Positions 45,026 through 54,286 of a stretch of 64,000 nt of DNA are shown in pieces. The notes under the pieces were generated by a model. The model was not told the origin of the DNA. It made no database searches and saw only the letters and a list, made by a program, of their open reading frames with translations. Origin of the DNA: an uncultured Muribaculaceae bacterium (GTDB taxonomy: Bacteria; Bacteroidota; Bacteroidia; Bacteroidales; Muribaculaceae); NCBI GenBank assembly GCA_910584905.1, contig CAJUCQ010000066.1, forward strand, positions 20,403-84,402, written 5' to 3'. Positions within the stretch are counted from its first letter, which is position 1. Each line of letters starts with the position of its first letter. Both the position numbers and the translations under genes were made by a program.

Positions 45026-46729
45026 TCAGCCTATTTTGGCGTTTACGATGGCAAGGATTTCCTCTTCCTCGCGCTTGGCTTCGGCCACAAGCGAGGTCGC
45101 TTCGGCCACGAGAGGAGCGGCTTTGGCCGTATCGGCGAGGCCCGCGGCATTGATGCGCACGTTGAGGTCAGCGCCAAGCACCGCCGCGCGCGCGGCGAGA
45201 GCGCCGACACCGGCGTCGCTGACGCTGGCCGGATTGCCCGTTTCGGCCATGCGGCGCAGAAGCCCGAAGCTTGACGCCGCCGCGCGCATGGTGCGCAGGG
45301 GCACCTCGGCGGCGTAGAGCGTCGCGGCCTCCATCGCCTCGGCGCGGGCGGCCTTTTCTTCGTCGGTGCCCTTGGGCATCTGGATTGCCGCCATCACGGC
45401 GTTGAAGGCGTCAGTGTCCTCGTCGACGAGCGAGCGGAGTGTGTCGACGAGACGGCGACCCTCGACGGCCGCGTCCGAGAATTCCTCCCAACGCTCGTCC
45501 CAGCCCGGCTTATGGGCCGAGAGGTTGGCCACCATCGTGCCGAGGGCGGCCGCGAGTGTGCCCATGTAAGCCGCTATCGAGCCGCCGCCCGGAGCCGGAC
45601 TTTCCGACGCCGTCTCGTCGGCGAAGCCCCGGAGTGTCATGTCGGTGAGCCGCTTCTGCGGAGTCTGCGCGTCCTCAAGCATGTATTCCACCACCTTTTC
45701 GCGGGGATTGAAGGGGGCGAGCTGGTCGAGACCCATGCTGCGGACGGCGATGCGGATTATCTCTTCTTCGGGAAGCCCGAGAGAGCGTTGCTGGAGGCGA
45801 AGATAGTGGCGGCCGGCCTCAAGGAGAGTGCGTTTGGGGACGAGCCCCACGATTTCAGCGCCGGTCACGCGGATGCCGCGGGCCGCCGCCGCGCGCGCCA
45901 CTTCGTCGAATGCCGTGTGGAGCGGCGTCTGCGATATGTCAGTGATGTTCATCGACACCTGTGCGATGCCGTATTCGTCGATATACCACCCGATGGCTTT
46001 CGTGCCCTTGAGCGTCCCCGGGATGGTGATTACATTGCCGTTCTCGTCCTTGAGCGGTTTGCCGTTGGGCTTGCCGCCCTCGCGTTTGGGGCGTCCCTTC
46101 TCGCGCACGTCGAAGGCTATCGCGTTGGCGCGGCGCGTGCTCGTGGTGTTGAGGTTGTAGTTCACGGCTATGAGGAAGTCGCGGGCGCCGACAGCCGTCG
46201 CTCCAGTGCGGGCTATAGCCTCGTCGAAGGGACGGTCGCCGAAATCCGCTCCGCAGGCTTCTTTCCCGAGGCGTTCGGGCAAGCCCTCATACTCGCCCTT
46301 GCGGCACACGGCAAGATTTTTACGCTCGGGCGTAAAGGCCGCCGCCTCGTAGGCATAAACGGGGATGCCGAGTTCGTCGGCGATGCGGGCTCCGAGGCCG
46401 CGGGCAAGCTCGGCACATTCTTCGAGCGTGATGCCGGCCACGGGTATCAGAGGGAGCACATCGGTGGCGCCCATGCGCGGATGCGCCCCGTGGTGCTTGC
46501 TCATATCAATAAGTTCCGAAGCCTTGCGCACGGCCCGGAAGGCGGCTTCGACCACGGCCTCGGGCTCGCCCACGAAAGTCACCACCGTGCGGTTGGTGGC
46601 CTCGCCCGGGTCAACGTCGAGAAGGCGCACGCCTTCGCTGTTTCGGATTGTATCGGCAATGGCTTCAATCACTGCCTTGTCGCGCCCTTCGCTGAAATTG
46701 GGCACACATTCGATGATTCGTTTTTCCAT
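45026..46729 (-). CDS. ftcD: Glutamate formimidoyltransferase / formimino-THF cyclodeaminase
   Basis: This 567-residue fusion starts with the formiminotransferase domain (IIECVPNFSEGRD, KHHGAHPRMGATDVLPLIP). It ends with the cyclodeaminase domain (ESPAPGGGSIAAYMGTLAAALGTMVANL). It transfers the formimino group from formiminoglutamate to tetrahydrofolate and releases ammonia, giving glutamate and a one-carbon unit. It makes this a complete folate-dependent histidine route and replaces HutG. It is the first of the four hut genes. Confidence 0.93.
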   Translation of the reverse strand: MEKRIIECVPNFSEGRDKAVIEAIADTIRNSEGVRLLDVDPGEATNRTVVTFVGEPEAVVEAAFRAVRKASELIDMSKHHGAHPRMGATDVLPLIPVAGITLEECAELARGLGARIADELGIPVYAYEAAAFTPERKNLAVCRKGEYEGLPERLGKEACGADFGDRPFDEAIARTGATAVGARDFLIAVNYNLNTTSTRRANAIAFDVREKGRPKREGGKPNGKPLKDENGNVITIPGTLKGTKAIGWYIDEYGIAQVSMNITDISQTPLHTAFDEVARAAAARGIRVTGAEIVGLVPKRTLLEAGRHYLRLQQRSLGLPEEEIIRIAVRSMGLDQLAPFNPREKVVEYMLEDAQTPQKRLTDMTLRGFADETASESPAPGGGSIAAYMGTLAAALGTMVANLSAHKPGWDERWEEFSDAAVEGRRLVDTLRSLVDEDTDAFNAVMAAIQMPKGTDEEKAARAEAMEAATLYAAEVPLRTMRAAASSFGLLRRMAETGNPASVSDAGVGALAARAAVLGADLNVRINAAGLADTAKAAPLVAEATSLVAEAKREEEEILAIVNAKIG

Positions 46730-46771
46730 GGTAGTCTATTGAGGGGATTGGGAGGAGTCGGTGGCGGCGTG

Positions 46772-48379
46772 TCAGCGCCCGAAGATAATGCTGTAGCGGT
46801 TCAGCAGATTGAGGAAGCGAAGCTCGTCGCGTATCGGCGCGGGATTGACCCAGCCGTCGGTGGCATCCATCCAGTTGTGGTAGTCGGCATAGCCTTTTTC
46901 AAGCGAGCGCTCCATGCATTCGAGCGCCTTGTCAGGCTCGTCGGCCTGCGCATAGAGACAGGCCGCATGGTAGTTGACGGAGCCGTCAGTGTCGTCGACG
47001 GTGTCGATGATGTTGCTTATCCACTGAAGCGCTTTCTCGCGCTCGCCGAGCTGCAGAAGGGCGAAGCCCCGGAGCGAGCGGACGTTGTCGATGTAGAAAT
47101 TGTCCATGTCCGTCACCTGCTCGAGCATCTGCCGGGCGGCTGAGGGCGAGTTGAGATATTTTTCGGTGAGCCATGCTCGCATCAGGAGCGGCCGGGGTGC
47201 GCCCGAATCGTTCATCACCGCTTCGCCGAGGCTTGCCGATGCCCGCTCGTAGTCGCCGAGGGCCACCCGCGCCAGAGCGAGCGCCTCGAGCGAGGCCACA
47301 TTCGAGGCGTCGACGATGAGACCGGCCTCGGCGGCCGTGCGCGCACCTTCGGCGCGCCCGAGGGCACGCAGGATGTTGGCCCGGATGGCGAAGTAGCCGG
47401 CCTGTCCGCGGGTCATGCCCAGCGCGCGGTCGATGTTTTCGAGGGCTTCGTCGTATTTGCCTAAAGCGTAGAGGCATTCGGCCATAGAGGCGTGGATGCC
47501 GTGGTAGTTGTAGAGGCCCTTGTCGATGATGTGGCGGTAGTCCTTGAGCGCGGCCGTGAAGTTGAAGTGCGACTGCGCTATCATCGCGCGAAGATAGGGA
47601 TACATCCCGTTCGACGGCGCCGCCTGCATGGCGTTGGTGAGGCCGCTTATCGTTGCCGCATAGTTTGTCTTGCCGTAGTCGACGAGTTCCTCAAGAGCAT
47701 TGTTGGGCCGAGGGTCATTGGTGCTGAGGGCGAGGATAAGGTCGTCGACGGCCCCATTGTGGTCGCCCATCATCTTGCGCACGGCCGCACGGCGCACGAA
47801 GGTGTCGCCGTTGTTGGGATCGATTGCCACAGCTTGCGCCAGAAGCTCGTTGGCGATGCCGAGGTTGTTGCGCTTGACGGCCACGCGGGCCTGCCCGATA
47901 AGACTCTCCACGCTGCGCGGATTCAGACTCCGCAGGCGCTTGTAGTCCGCTTCGGCTTCGGCATATTGCCCGAGGACGTATTCCGTGTTGGCCTTCTGAT
48001 AGATGACGGCATAGGAGTCGGGGGCGAGGGCGTATGCCTCCGCGAGGTCGGCGAGAGCCTGCTCGGGCCGCTTGGTCTGGTTGTAGATATCGGCGCGAAG
48101 CAGCAGCAGCTGCATGCGCGTGGCTTCGTCATCGCCTTTGGCCGGAGCGTATTTGAGACCCTCGGTGAAGTCCTCAAGCGCGCGCACGTAGTCGTCGTGC
48201 TGATAATAGACGTTGCCGCGGTTGAAGAGTGCGTGGTAGTTTTGCGGATTTTCGCGCAGCTCTTCGTTGTAGGTGCGCATTGCCGCTTGAGTCACGGGAT
48301 TGGTGATGCCCTGTTGGCCGAATGACGACGGAGTCGCCCCGGCAAGAAGAAGCATCGGGAGAATATAGCGGAATTTCAT
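46772..48379 (-). CDS. Exported tetratricopeptide-repeat protein
   Basis: This 535-residue protein has a signal peptide (YILPMLLLAGATPSSFG) followed by many TPR units, for example YHALFNRGNVYYQHDDYVRALEDFTEGL and YAVIYQKANTEYVLGQYAEAEADYKRL read in pieces through most of the chain. It probably acts as a periplasmic scaffold. It lies 42 nt upstream of ftcD with no recognisable promoter between, so it may be co-transcribed with the hut genes without sharing their function. Confidence 0.8.
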   Translation of the reverse strand: MKFRYILPMLLLAGATPSSFGQQGITNPVTQAAMRTYNEELRENPQNYHALFNRGNVYYQHDDYVRALEDFTEGLKYAPAKGDDEATRMQLLLLRADIYNQTKRPEQALADLAEAYALAPDSYAVIYQKANTEYVLGQYAEAEADYKRLRSLNPRSVESLIGQARVAVKRNNLGIANELLAQAVAIDPNNGDTFVRRAAVRKMMGDHNGAVDDLILALSTNDPRPNNALEELVDYGKTNYAATISGLTNAMQAAPSNGMYPYLRAMIAQSHFNFTAALKDYRHIIDKGLYNYHGIHASMAECLYALGKYDEALENIDRALGMTRGQAGYFAIRANILRALGRAEGARTAAEAGLIVDASNVASLEALALARVALGDYERASASLGEAVMNDSGAPRPLLMRAWLTEKYLNSPSAARQMLEQVTDMDNFYIDNVRSLRGFALLQLGEREKALQWISNIIDTVDDTDGSVNYHAACLYAQADEPDKALECMERSLEKGYADYHNWMDATDGWVNPAPIRDELRFLNLLNRYSIIFGR

Positions 48380-48425
48380 ATGTTTTTTCCTGAAATGTGT
48401 TCGATTGGTGATGCCCGCAGGCGGC

Positions 48426-49253
48426 TCACTTGAATGCCCCGACCGCGGCCCTGAGCGCCGTCAACCTTTCGAGCAGGCCTTCGAGACGGTCGAGCGCCAG
48501 CATGTTGGCGCCGTCGCTTTTGGCGGTCGCGGGGGTGGGGTGAGTCTCGATGAATATGCCGTCGGCACCGCAGGCTATGGCCGCGCGCCCCATTGTCTCG
48601 ATAAGTTCGGGGCGTCCGCCGGTCACGCCCGAGCTTTGGTTGGGCTGCTGGAGGCTGTGGGTGATGTCCATGATTACAGGTGCGTCGCATTCGGCCTGCA
48701 TCACGGGGATGCCGCGGAAGTCAACCACGAGGTCGCCGTAGCCGAAGGTTGTGCCCCGCTCGGTGACAGCCACCTGAGAGTTGCCCGCCTCGCGCACTTT
48801 GTCTACGGCGAATTTCATCGCTTCGGGAGCGAGAAACTGACCCTTCTTGATGTTTACGGTTTTGCCCGTCCGAGCCGCGGCGGTGAGCAGTTCGGTCTGG
48901 CGGCAGAGGAATGCCGGAATCTGGAGGATGTCAACGTATTCGGCCGCGAGGGCGGCCTCGTGAGCCTCGTGGATATCAGTCACCACCGGCACTCCAAACT
49001 CCTCGCGAACCTTGGCGAGAATGCGCAGGGCCTTTTCGTCGCCGATACCCGTGAACGAGTCGAGCCGCGAGCGGTTGGCCTTGCGGTAGCTCCCCTTGAA
49101 AACATAGGGGATGTCGAGACGGCGGCATATCGCCGCAACTCGGCGCGCGATGTCGAGGGCCATCTCCTCGCCTTCGATGACGCACGGACCGGCAAGAAGG
49201 AAAAAGTTGCCGCTTGCTGACCCTTGCAGATATTCAAGTGTGTTGTCTGTCAT
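48426..49253 (-). CDS. kdsA: 3-deoxy-8-phosphooctulonate synthase (KDO-8-P synthase)
   Basis: This 275-residue aldolase condenses arabinose-5-phosphate and phosphoenolpyruvate to KDO-8-phosphate for lipopolysaccharide core synthesis. Blocks seen: LAGPCVIEGEEMALDIA, FKGSYRKANRSRLDSFTG, VVTDIHE, and DITHSLQQPNQSSGVTGGRPE. It is 5 nt downstream of rsmE. No other kds genes are in the window. Confidence 0.94.
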   Translation of the reverse strand: MTDNTLEYLQGSASGNFFLLAGPCVIEGEEMALDIARRVAAICRRLDIPYVFKGSYRKANRSRLDSFTGIGDEKALRILAKVREEFGVPVVTDIHEAHEAALAAEYVDILQIPAFLCRQTELLTAAARTGKTVNIKKGQFLAPEAMKFAVDKVREAGNSQVAVTERGTTFGYGDLVVDFRGIPVMQAECDAPVIMDITHSLQQPNQSSGVTGGRPELIETMGRAAIACGADGIFIETHPTPATAKSDGANMLALDRLEGLLERLTALRAAVGAFK

Positions 49254-49258
49254 TATTG

Positions 49259-49987
49259 TCAGAGAAATCTTTGGTTGAGTATATGGATTGTATCGGCTCC
49301 GACGAACGCGGCAGTCTCCGTGCGCAGGCGGTTGTCGCCCATCGTCACGGCCGTAAAGCCGGCCTCAAGCGCCGCACCCACCTCTTCGGGGGTGAAATCA
49401 CCCTCCGGGCCGATGAGGATTATGGCGTCGCGCCCCGGCTCGTAGGTTTTGGCCAAAAGGGCGCGCGGAGTCGATTCATCGCAGTAGCCTATGAATTTCG
49501 ACGCCTCCGCGTATGTCTTGCATTCCTTGAGAAATTCGCCGACAGGCGTCATCTCGTCTATTCTCGGAAGCACGGCTTTCAGCGACTGCTTCATCGCCGC
49601 GACAGCAATCTTTTCGAGCCGCTCTCGCTTGATTTCGCGGCGCTCGCTCCGGCGGCAAAGCACGGGCACGATGCGGTCGACACCCGCTTCCGTGAGCTTT
49701 TCCACGAGCCATTCCATGCGGTCGAGGTGCTTCGTCGGTGCAACAGCCACGGTGATGCCCGGGCCCCACACTTTGGGGAGAGCCACGCACTCGATGATTT
49801 CCACCTCCGTGCGTTTGGGGTGAGGCGCCGTGATGCGGCAACGATAGAGCCACCCACGGCCGTCGACAGCCTCAAGCTCGTCGCCGAGGTCTTTGCGGAG
49901 CACGCGGATACAATGCTGCGAGTCGCTTTCGGGGAGGCGGGCCGTACGGCTCTCGGGAGTGAGTTCGGGGCAATGGAATCGTATCAT
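49259..49987 (-). CDS. rsmE: 16S rRNA (uracil-1498-N3)-methyltransferase
   Basis: This 242-residue SPOUT methyltransferase has an N-terminal PUA-like domain (HCIRVLRKDLGDELEAVDGRG) and a C-terminal trefoil-knot domain with LIGPEGDFTPEEV and VTMGDNRLRTETAA, the RsmE signatures. It methylates U1498 in 16S rRNA at N3. It lies 21 nt after the nucleoside permease gene. Confidence 0.93.
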   Translation of the reverse strand: MIRFHCPELTPESRTARLPESDSQHCIRVLRKDLGDELEAVDGRGWLYRCRITAPHPKRTEVEIIECVALPKVWGPGITVAVAPTKHLDRMEWLVEKLTEAGVDRIVPVLCRRSERREIKRERLEKIAVAAMKQSLKAVLPRIDEMTPVGEFLKECKTYAEASKFIGYCDESTPRALLAKTYEPGRDAIILIGPEGDFTPEEVGAALEAGFTAVTMGDNRLRTETAAFVGADTIHILNQRFL

Positions 49988-50008
49988 AGGGCGTGGAAGT
50001 GTCGGTGG

Positions 50009-51358
50009 TTAGATAGCATCGTCGGAGGCTGCGGCCCGCTCGGCCTCGTCGACGGCCTTGTTCCCAGGCTTGACGTCCTTCTCATGGAAGAAGAACAGGA
50101 AGAGCACCGCAACGACGAGAGCATAGCCCGCAAAGATAAGCCACGAAGTGCTCCATCCCTCGACCTGAGCAGCCCCTTCGGGGCGCGAGAACACATAGTG
50201 GTTCACCACGGACTGCGCGCAAAGCGTGCCTGCGGTGGCGCCGATGCCGTTGGTCATAATCATGAACAGCCCCTGCGCCGACGACCGGATTTCGACACTC
50301 GTCTTCTTGTCGACATAGAGCGACCCCGAGACATTGAAGAAGTCGAAAGCCACACCGTAGACAATCATCGACAGCACAAAGAGCCATACGCCAGACCCCG
50401 GATTGCCGATGCCGAAAAATCCGAAACGAAGAACCCATGCAAACATAGCCATGAGCATCACCGTCTTGATGCCGAAGCGTTTGAGAAAGAAGGGGATAAG
50501 GAGTATACACAGCGTCTCGCTCATCTGCGACAGCGAAATCAGCGCATTGGCGTTGTCGACGCCGAACGTGCCGGCATATTCAGGCAGCTGACCGAAACTT
50601 TGGATAAACGGATTGGCAAAGCCGTTGGTAATCTGAAGCGACACCCCGAGAAACATGCTGAAAATAAAGAAACCGGCCATGTGCGGGTCTTTGAACAGCT
50701 TGAAGGCATCAAGCCCCAAAGCCCCGGCAAGCCCCTTGTGCGCCCCCCCTTTGTTGACGGGGCATTTGGGCATCGTCAGCGCATAGAGCGCAAGCACGAA
50801 GCTGAGCGCGCCGGAGCATACCAGCTGTGTGGCCGTGTTCTGAAAGCCCGTAAAGTTCACAAACAGCATGGCGCAGATAAAACCGATTGTGCCGAAAACA
50901 CGTATAGGCGGAAAATGCTTCACCGAGTCAAGCCCCGCACCTTCAAGAGCCGAATAGGCCACGGAGTTGCTGAGGCCGATTGTAGGCATGAAGAACGCAA
51001 CCGATACCGTGTAGAGCGCGAACAAAATCCCGAACGAAGGCGCCTCCGTGCCAAGCCCGTAAAAACCGGCCGCAAGCATGAACACTCCGGCGATGAAATG
51101 ACACATACTCAGTACCTTCTGAGCCTGCATCCATCGGTCGGCCACAATGCCTATAAGCCCGGGCATGAATATCGACACCACGCCTTGGACGGCGTAGAAC
51201 CAGCCGATATGCTCGCCCATGCCTATACGTGCGAGATATGCGCCGAGCGAGGTCAGATAAGAACCCCATACGGCAAATTCAAGAAAGCCCATGCCTGCCA
51301 GCCGGGCTTTGAGAGGGAAATGGGAGCGAGTGGCAGTGTCGCTTGTCATCGTGGTCAT
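50009..51358 (-). CDS. Nucleoside permease, NupG-like MFS transporter
   Basis: This 449-residue major-facilitator protein has about twelve membrane helices. Its N-terminal block FLEFAVWGSYLTSLGAYL, then GIVADRWMQAQKVLSMCHF and PTIGLSNSVAYSAL match the nucleoside:proton symporter (NupG/XapB) family. It would import nucleosides across the inner membrane. It precedes rsmE; the preceding gene ends 58 nt upstream with no clear promoter. Confidence 0.85.
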   Translation of the reverse strand: MTTMTSDTATRSHFPLKARLAGMGFLEFAVWGSYLTSLGAYLARIGMGEHIGWFYAVQGVVSIFMPGLIGIVADRWMQAQKVLSMCHFIAGVFMLAAGFYGLGTEAPSFGILFALYTVSVAFFMPTIGLSNSVAYSALEGAGLDSVKHFPPIRVFGTIGFICAMLFVNFTGFQNTATQLVCSGALSFVLALYALTMPKCPVNKGGAHKGLAGALGLDAFKLFKDPHMAGFFIFSMFLGVSLQITNGFANPFIQSFGQLPEYAGTFGVDNANALISLSQMSETLCILLIPFFLKRFGIKTVMLMAMFAWVLRFGFFGIGNPGSGVWLFVLSMIVYGVAFDFFNVSGSLYVDKKTSVEIRSSAQGLFMIMTNGIGATAGTLCAQSVVNHYVFSRPEGAAQVEGWSTSWLIFAGYALVVAVLFLFFFHEKDVKPGNKAVDEAERAAASDDAI

Positions 51359-51416
51359 TTTCAGGTCTTTAGGGTATTAGTCTTTATGGTAGAGGGGTAG
51401 GGAAGCTCTCCGGCAA

Positions 51417-52106
51417 TCAGCGCTCTCGACGCTTGCGCTGAAGAATATCGTTGATTCCGGCGGCTTCTTCGTAGTTTTCATTTTTTATAAGGCGCTCAAG
51501 CGTGCGCTCAAGCTCCTCGATTGTGTAGTTTTCAGGATTGGCATGCCGCGGACTCTTCCGCTCCGGCTCCATAGGCTCGGCGCAGATGTCGGCGCCGAAA
51601 TCGTCGCTATCGTCATCATCGGCCTCCCCGCAGTCTGAGTCGTCGTCGCACTCATCCTCATCATCGCTCTCGAAATCCTCCGGCTCGGGAAGCACAAAGC
51701 CCGCCGTCTCCATCACCTGCTCCGATGCGTAAATCGGCGTATCGGTCCGCAACGCTATGGCTATGGCGTCGGAAGTCCGCGAATCCATCGTCACCGTCCG
51801 CTCGCCGTCTTCGTCGGCGAACGTAAGCTCCGAGAAATAAACGCCGTCCTCGAAACGCGTAATCAGCATCTCCGTAAGATGCACGCCGAAAGCATGCGAG
51901 AAACTGACAAACAGGTCGTGGGTCGTAGGGCGCTCCGTGCTCACCTGTTCCAAAACCATCGCTATGGCCTGAGCCTCGGGGCGCCCGAGGACGATGGGAA
52001 TCCGCCGCGGACCGCCGTCGGCATCCGCGAGAATAAGGACATAGGCCTCGCCCCTGATTTCTGCGGCCGAGAGCCCGACGATGCGGAGTTGCGTCTTCTT
52101 ACTCAT
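51417..52106 (-). CDS. Bifunctional-nuclease (BFN/DUF151) domain protein with UVR motif
   Basis: This 229-residue protein has an N-terminal BFN domain (residues 1-140; PIVLGRPEAQAIAMVLE, DSRTSDAIAIALR). A strongly acidic Asp/Glu linker follows (about residues 140-175). A short C-terminal UVR-like helix pair (IEELERTLERLIKNENYEEAAGINDIL) ends it, as found in UvrB and UvrC. BFN proteins are reported as nucleases in plants. The UVR motif suggests protein contacts in DNA repair. Its start lies 8 nt inside the mnmA 3' end. Confidence 0.83.
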   Translation of the reverse strand: MSKKTQLRIVGLSAAEIRGEAYVLILADADGGPRRIPIVLGRPEAQAIAMVLEQVSTERPTTHDLFVSFSHAFGVHLTEMLITRFEDGVYFSELTFADEDGERTVTMDSRTSDAIAIALRTDTPIYASEQVMETAGFVLPEPEDFESDDEDECDDDSDCGEADDDDSDDFGADICAEPMEPERKSPRHANPENYTIEELERTLERLIKNENYEEAAGINDILQRKRRER

Positions 52107-53211
52107 TGTCGTCTTTGAATTGCATGATGACGCCCGACCCGTAGCAAATCCGGCCCGCGCGGTCGTAGACTACCGCAAACTGCCCCGGAGCTATGCCTTG
52201 GACGCGTTCGTCCGATTCGATCATATATTCGCCGCCTTCGCCCGAGGGCGTCCCCCCGATGTGGCGAAGACGTCCGGGCATGAACGCCGGCATATGGCGG
52301 TTCTTGAACGTAATTTCAACGCCTTCAGGCCCGTCGGCGTTCACACCCCAAGGGTCGCGGGTGATAAAATGCATCTCCCCCAGGTGGAGCGTCCGCCCGT
52401 ACTGCTTGTCAGTGTCGTAGCCATTCGACACATAAATCGTATTCTCGGCAATATCCTTTCTCACCACAAACCACGGCCCCCCGCTCAGGCCCAGACCCTT
52501 GCGCTGGCCTATCGTGTGGAACCAATAGCCGCGGTGGCTGCCGAGCACCTTGCCCGTCTCAAGCTCGACGATACGCCCGGGACGCTCCCCGAGATGCCGC
52601 CGGATAAAATCGTTGTAATTGATTTTACCCAAAAAACATATTCCCTGCGAATCCTTGCGATAAGCGTTGGGCAGCCGCGCCTCTATCGCAAGCTCGCGCA
52701 CGCGCGCTTTGGGAATATCGCCCAGCGGAAACATCAGATGGCTAAGCTGGGAATACGAAATCTGAGCAAGAAAATCAGTCTGGTCCTTGACCGGGTCGAC
52801 TGCCGTGGCGAGCCACTCATAGCCCTCGGCGTCCGTCGTAATCGAAGCATAATGCCCCGTGGCCGTGCGGTCGAATGCCCGGCCCCAGCGCTCCTCGAAG
52901 AACCCGAACTTTATCATCTTGTTGCACATGATGTCAGGGTTGGGAGTCAGCCCCGAACGCACCGTCCGCAACGCATATTCCATCACATTCTCCCAATACT
53001 CCTCATGCAGCGACACCACGTCCAGCTCAAGCCCGTAGCGCTTGGCGATGAGCGAACACATCTCGATGTCCTCCTCGGCGGAGCAGTCACCTTCGTCCTC
53101 ATCCATACCTATACGGATATAAAACAAATGAGGCGAATGACCCTGTTCCACAAGACGGTGCACGGCCACTGCGCTGTCAACCCCTCCCGATATCAGTGCG
53201 GCGATATTCAT
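52099..53211 (-). CDS. mnmA: tRNA-specific 2-thiouridylase MnmA
   Basis: This 370-residue enzyme thiolates U34 of Lys, Glu and Gln tRNAs. It has the PP-loop ALISGGVDSAVAVH, the first catalytic Cys in TPNPDIMCNKMIKFG, the second in SQGICFLGKIN, and GQRKGLGLSGG in the central domain. The start at 53211 is an ATG directly before the PP-loop. It lies 7 nt after the DUF5106 gene stop. Confidence 0.93.
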   Translation of the reverse strand: MNIAALISGGVDSAVAVHRLVEQGHSPHLFYIRIGMDEDEGDCSAEEDIEMCSLIAKRYGLELDVVSLHEEYWENVMEYALRTVRSGLTPNPDIMCNKMIKFGFFEERWGRAFDRTATGHYASITTDAEGYEWLATAVDPVKDQTDFLAQISYSQLSHLMFPLGDIPKARVRELAIEARLPNAYRKDSQGICFLGKINYNDFIRRHLGERPGRIVELETGKVLGSHRGYWFHTIGQRKGLGLSGGPWFVVRKDIAENTIYVSNGYDTDKQYGRTLHLGEMHFITRDPWGVNADGPEGVEITFKNRHMPAFMPGRLRHIGGTPSGEGGEYMIESDERVQGIAPGQFAVVYDRAGRICYGSGVIMQFKDDNE

Positions 53212-53217
53212 GGTCTC

Positions 53218-54156
53218 TTACTTCTTTTCCCGCGAACGACGAGAGTTCACCCCGGCGGCCGCTGCCAATATCTGGTCAATCACCAGTTGCTTGGCCACAA
53301 TCTTGTAGCCCGAACCGAGAAAATAATACGAAGGCGTCACCGACAGATCGAAATACTCGTCCGCATCAGGCATCGCCCCCACAATCCAGCTCTCAGGCAG
53401 CGTAGCCGCCTTGGCCTCCCACTGCGAGTCAGGCTCGTCGCCGTAGAGCATCACGATAGTCATCTCGCCGCCGGCCGTAAGATCACGCACGTTCGGATCC
53501 GCCGACAGCCTCACCATGTCGAGCGTGCAGTCGCCGCACGTCGGGTCCACAAACCCGAGAAGGATACTCTCGCCCTTGATGTCGCCGATGCTCATGCTCC
53601 GCCCGTCGCGCCCCTTGAAACGCAGCCCGGCAGGCAGCGACGCATTGAGCCCGCTCGTCTCGATCACCTTGGCCTGAGCCGCAAAACGCTGACGCTCGGC
53701 CTTCGAAATCTTCTTATGCCCGGCGGCAGCCTTCGCAAACGGAAGATAAAGCTCCTCCGAGCGAATCTCCGACGTGTCCGAGTAAACCCACGCCTCAGCC
53801 ATCTGAGCGAGAGTAAGCGTATTCGGGCCGCTTTTCCCCACCTTTTCTATCAGACGGTCAATCGCAAGATGCACCGTGTCAGCCGTAGCGTAAGGCATAA
53901 ACCCGAACCAGTCGCCAAGAGCATTATGCAACTTCTGACGCGACGAAAACGCAGTCGTGAGATTCGCACGGTCCCAGAAATGATACACAAGATAATTGCA
54001 GCGCTCACTCAAAATATTTTTATTTTCAGGCACATCAGGGTAGGCGAACAGCCACCCGTCATCCGCGCCGAAAACCATCGGAGCCGCACCCGCCGCCATC
54101 ATTACGGCCGCAAGCGCGCCGAAAGCATATTTATGGATAAAACTTTTACAAGCCAT
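53218..54156 (-). CDS. DUF5106 / thioredoxin-like exported protein
   Basis: This 312-residue protein has a signal peptide (FGALAAVMMAAGAAPMVFG). An N-terminal DUF5106-like helical region (NYLVYHFWDRANL, ALGDWFGFM) precedes a thioredoxin-like domain with FVDPTCGDCTLDMVRL, in which CGDC is the redox pair. DUF5106 with thioredoxin is a common Bacteroidota combination of unknown substrate. The start at 54156 was chosen because it gives the signal peptide and lies just after a good promoter; the frame is open further upstream but passes through the promoter and a repeat. Confidence 0.78.
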   Translation of the reverse strand: MACKSFIHKYAFGALAAVMMAAGAAPMVFGADDGWLFAYPDVPENKNILSERCNYLVYHFWDRANLTTAFSSRQKLHNALGDWFGFMPYATADTVHLAIDRLIEKVGKSGPNTLTLAQMAEAWVYSDTSEIRSEELYLPFAKAAAGHKKISKAERQRFAAQAKVIETSGLNASLPAGLRFKGRDGRSMSIGDIKGESILLGFVDPTCGDCTLDMVRLSADPNVRDLTAGGEMTIVMLYGDEPDSQWEAKAATLPESWIVGAMPDADEYFDLSVTPSYYFLGSGYKIVAKQLVIDQILAAAAGVNSRRSREKK

Positions 54157-54187
54157 AGAGAATTCCTCTTCAGGGTGATTATTTCTG

Positions 54188-54218
54188 CAAAAATAGCAAA
54201 TCTCCCCGAACAGGCAAA
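54188..54218 (-). promoter_or_regulatory. Promoter of the DUF5106-mnmA gene group
   Basis: On the minus strand TTTG (54218-54215) and TATTTTTG (54195-54188) are 19 nt apart. The start codon is at 54156, with AGAGGA a few bases before it. It may serve much of the long minus-strand run that follows. Confidence 0.65.
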
Positions 54219-54236
54219 ATTTATTCACCCATTCGC

Positions 54237-54272
54237 CCCCCCGCAGAGCCAAAAAAACACATCCCCGCGCCC
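54237..54272. repeat. 36-nt direct repeat, left copy
   Basis: Six C, then GC(A/G)GAGCC, seven A, and CACATCCCCGCGCCC. It matches the copy at 57056-57091 with one mismatch (A at 54245 for G at 57064). The two copies flank the DpnII-type cassette in the same orientation. Confidence 0.85.
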
Positions 54273-54286
54273 TGACAACTGCCACT

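Noticed and set aside
45512..47143. A 543-codon plus-strand frame over ftcD and the TPR gene
   Set aside because: Antisense shadow spanning the junction of two unrelated real genes.
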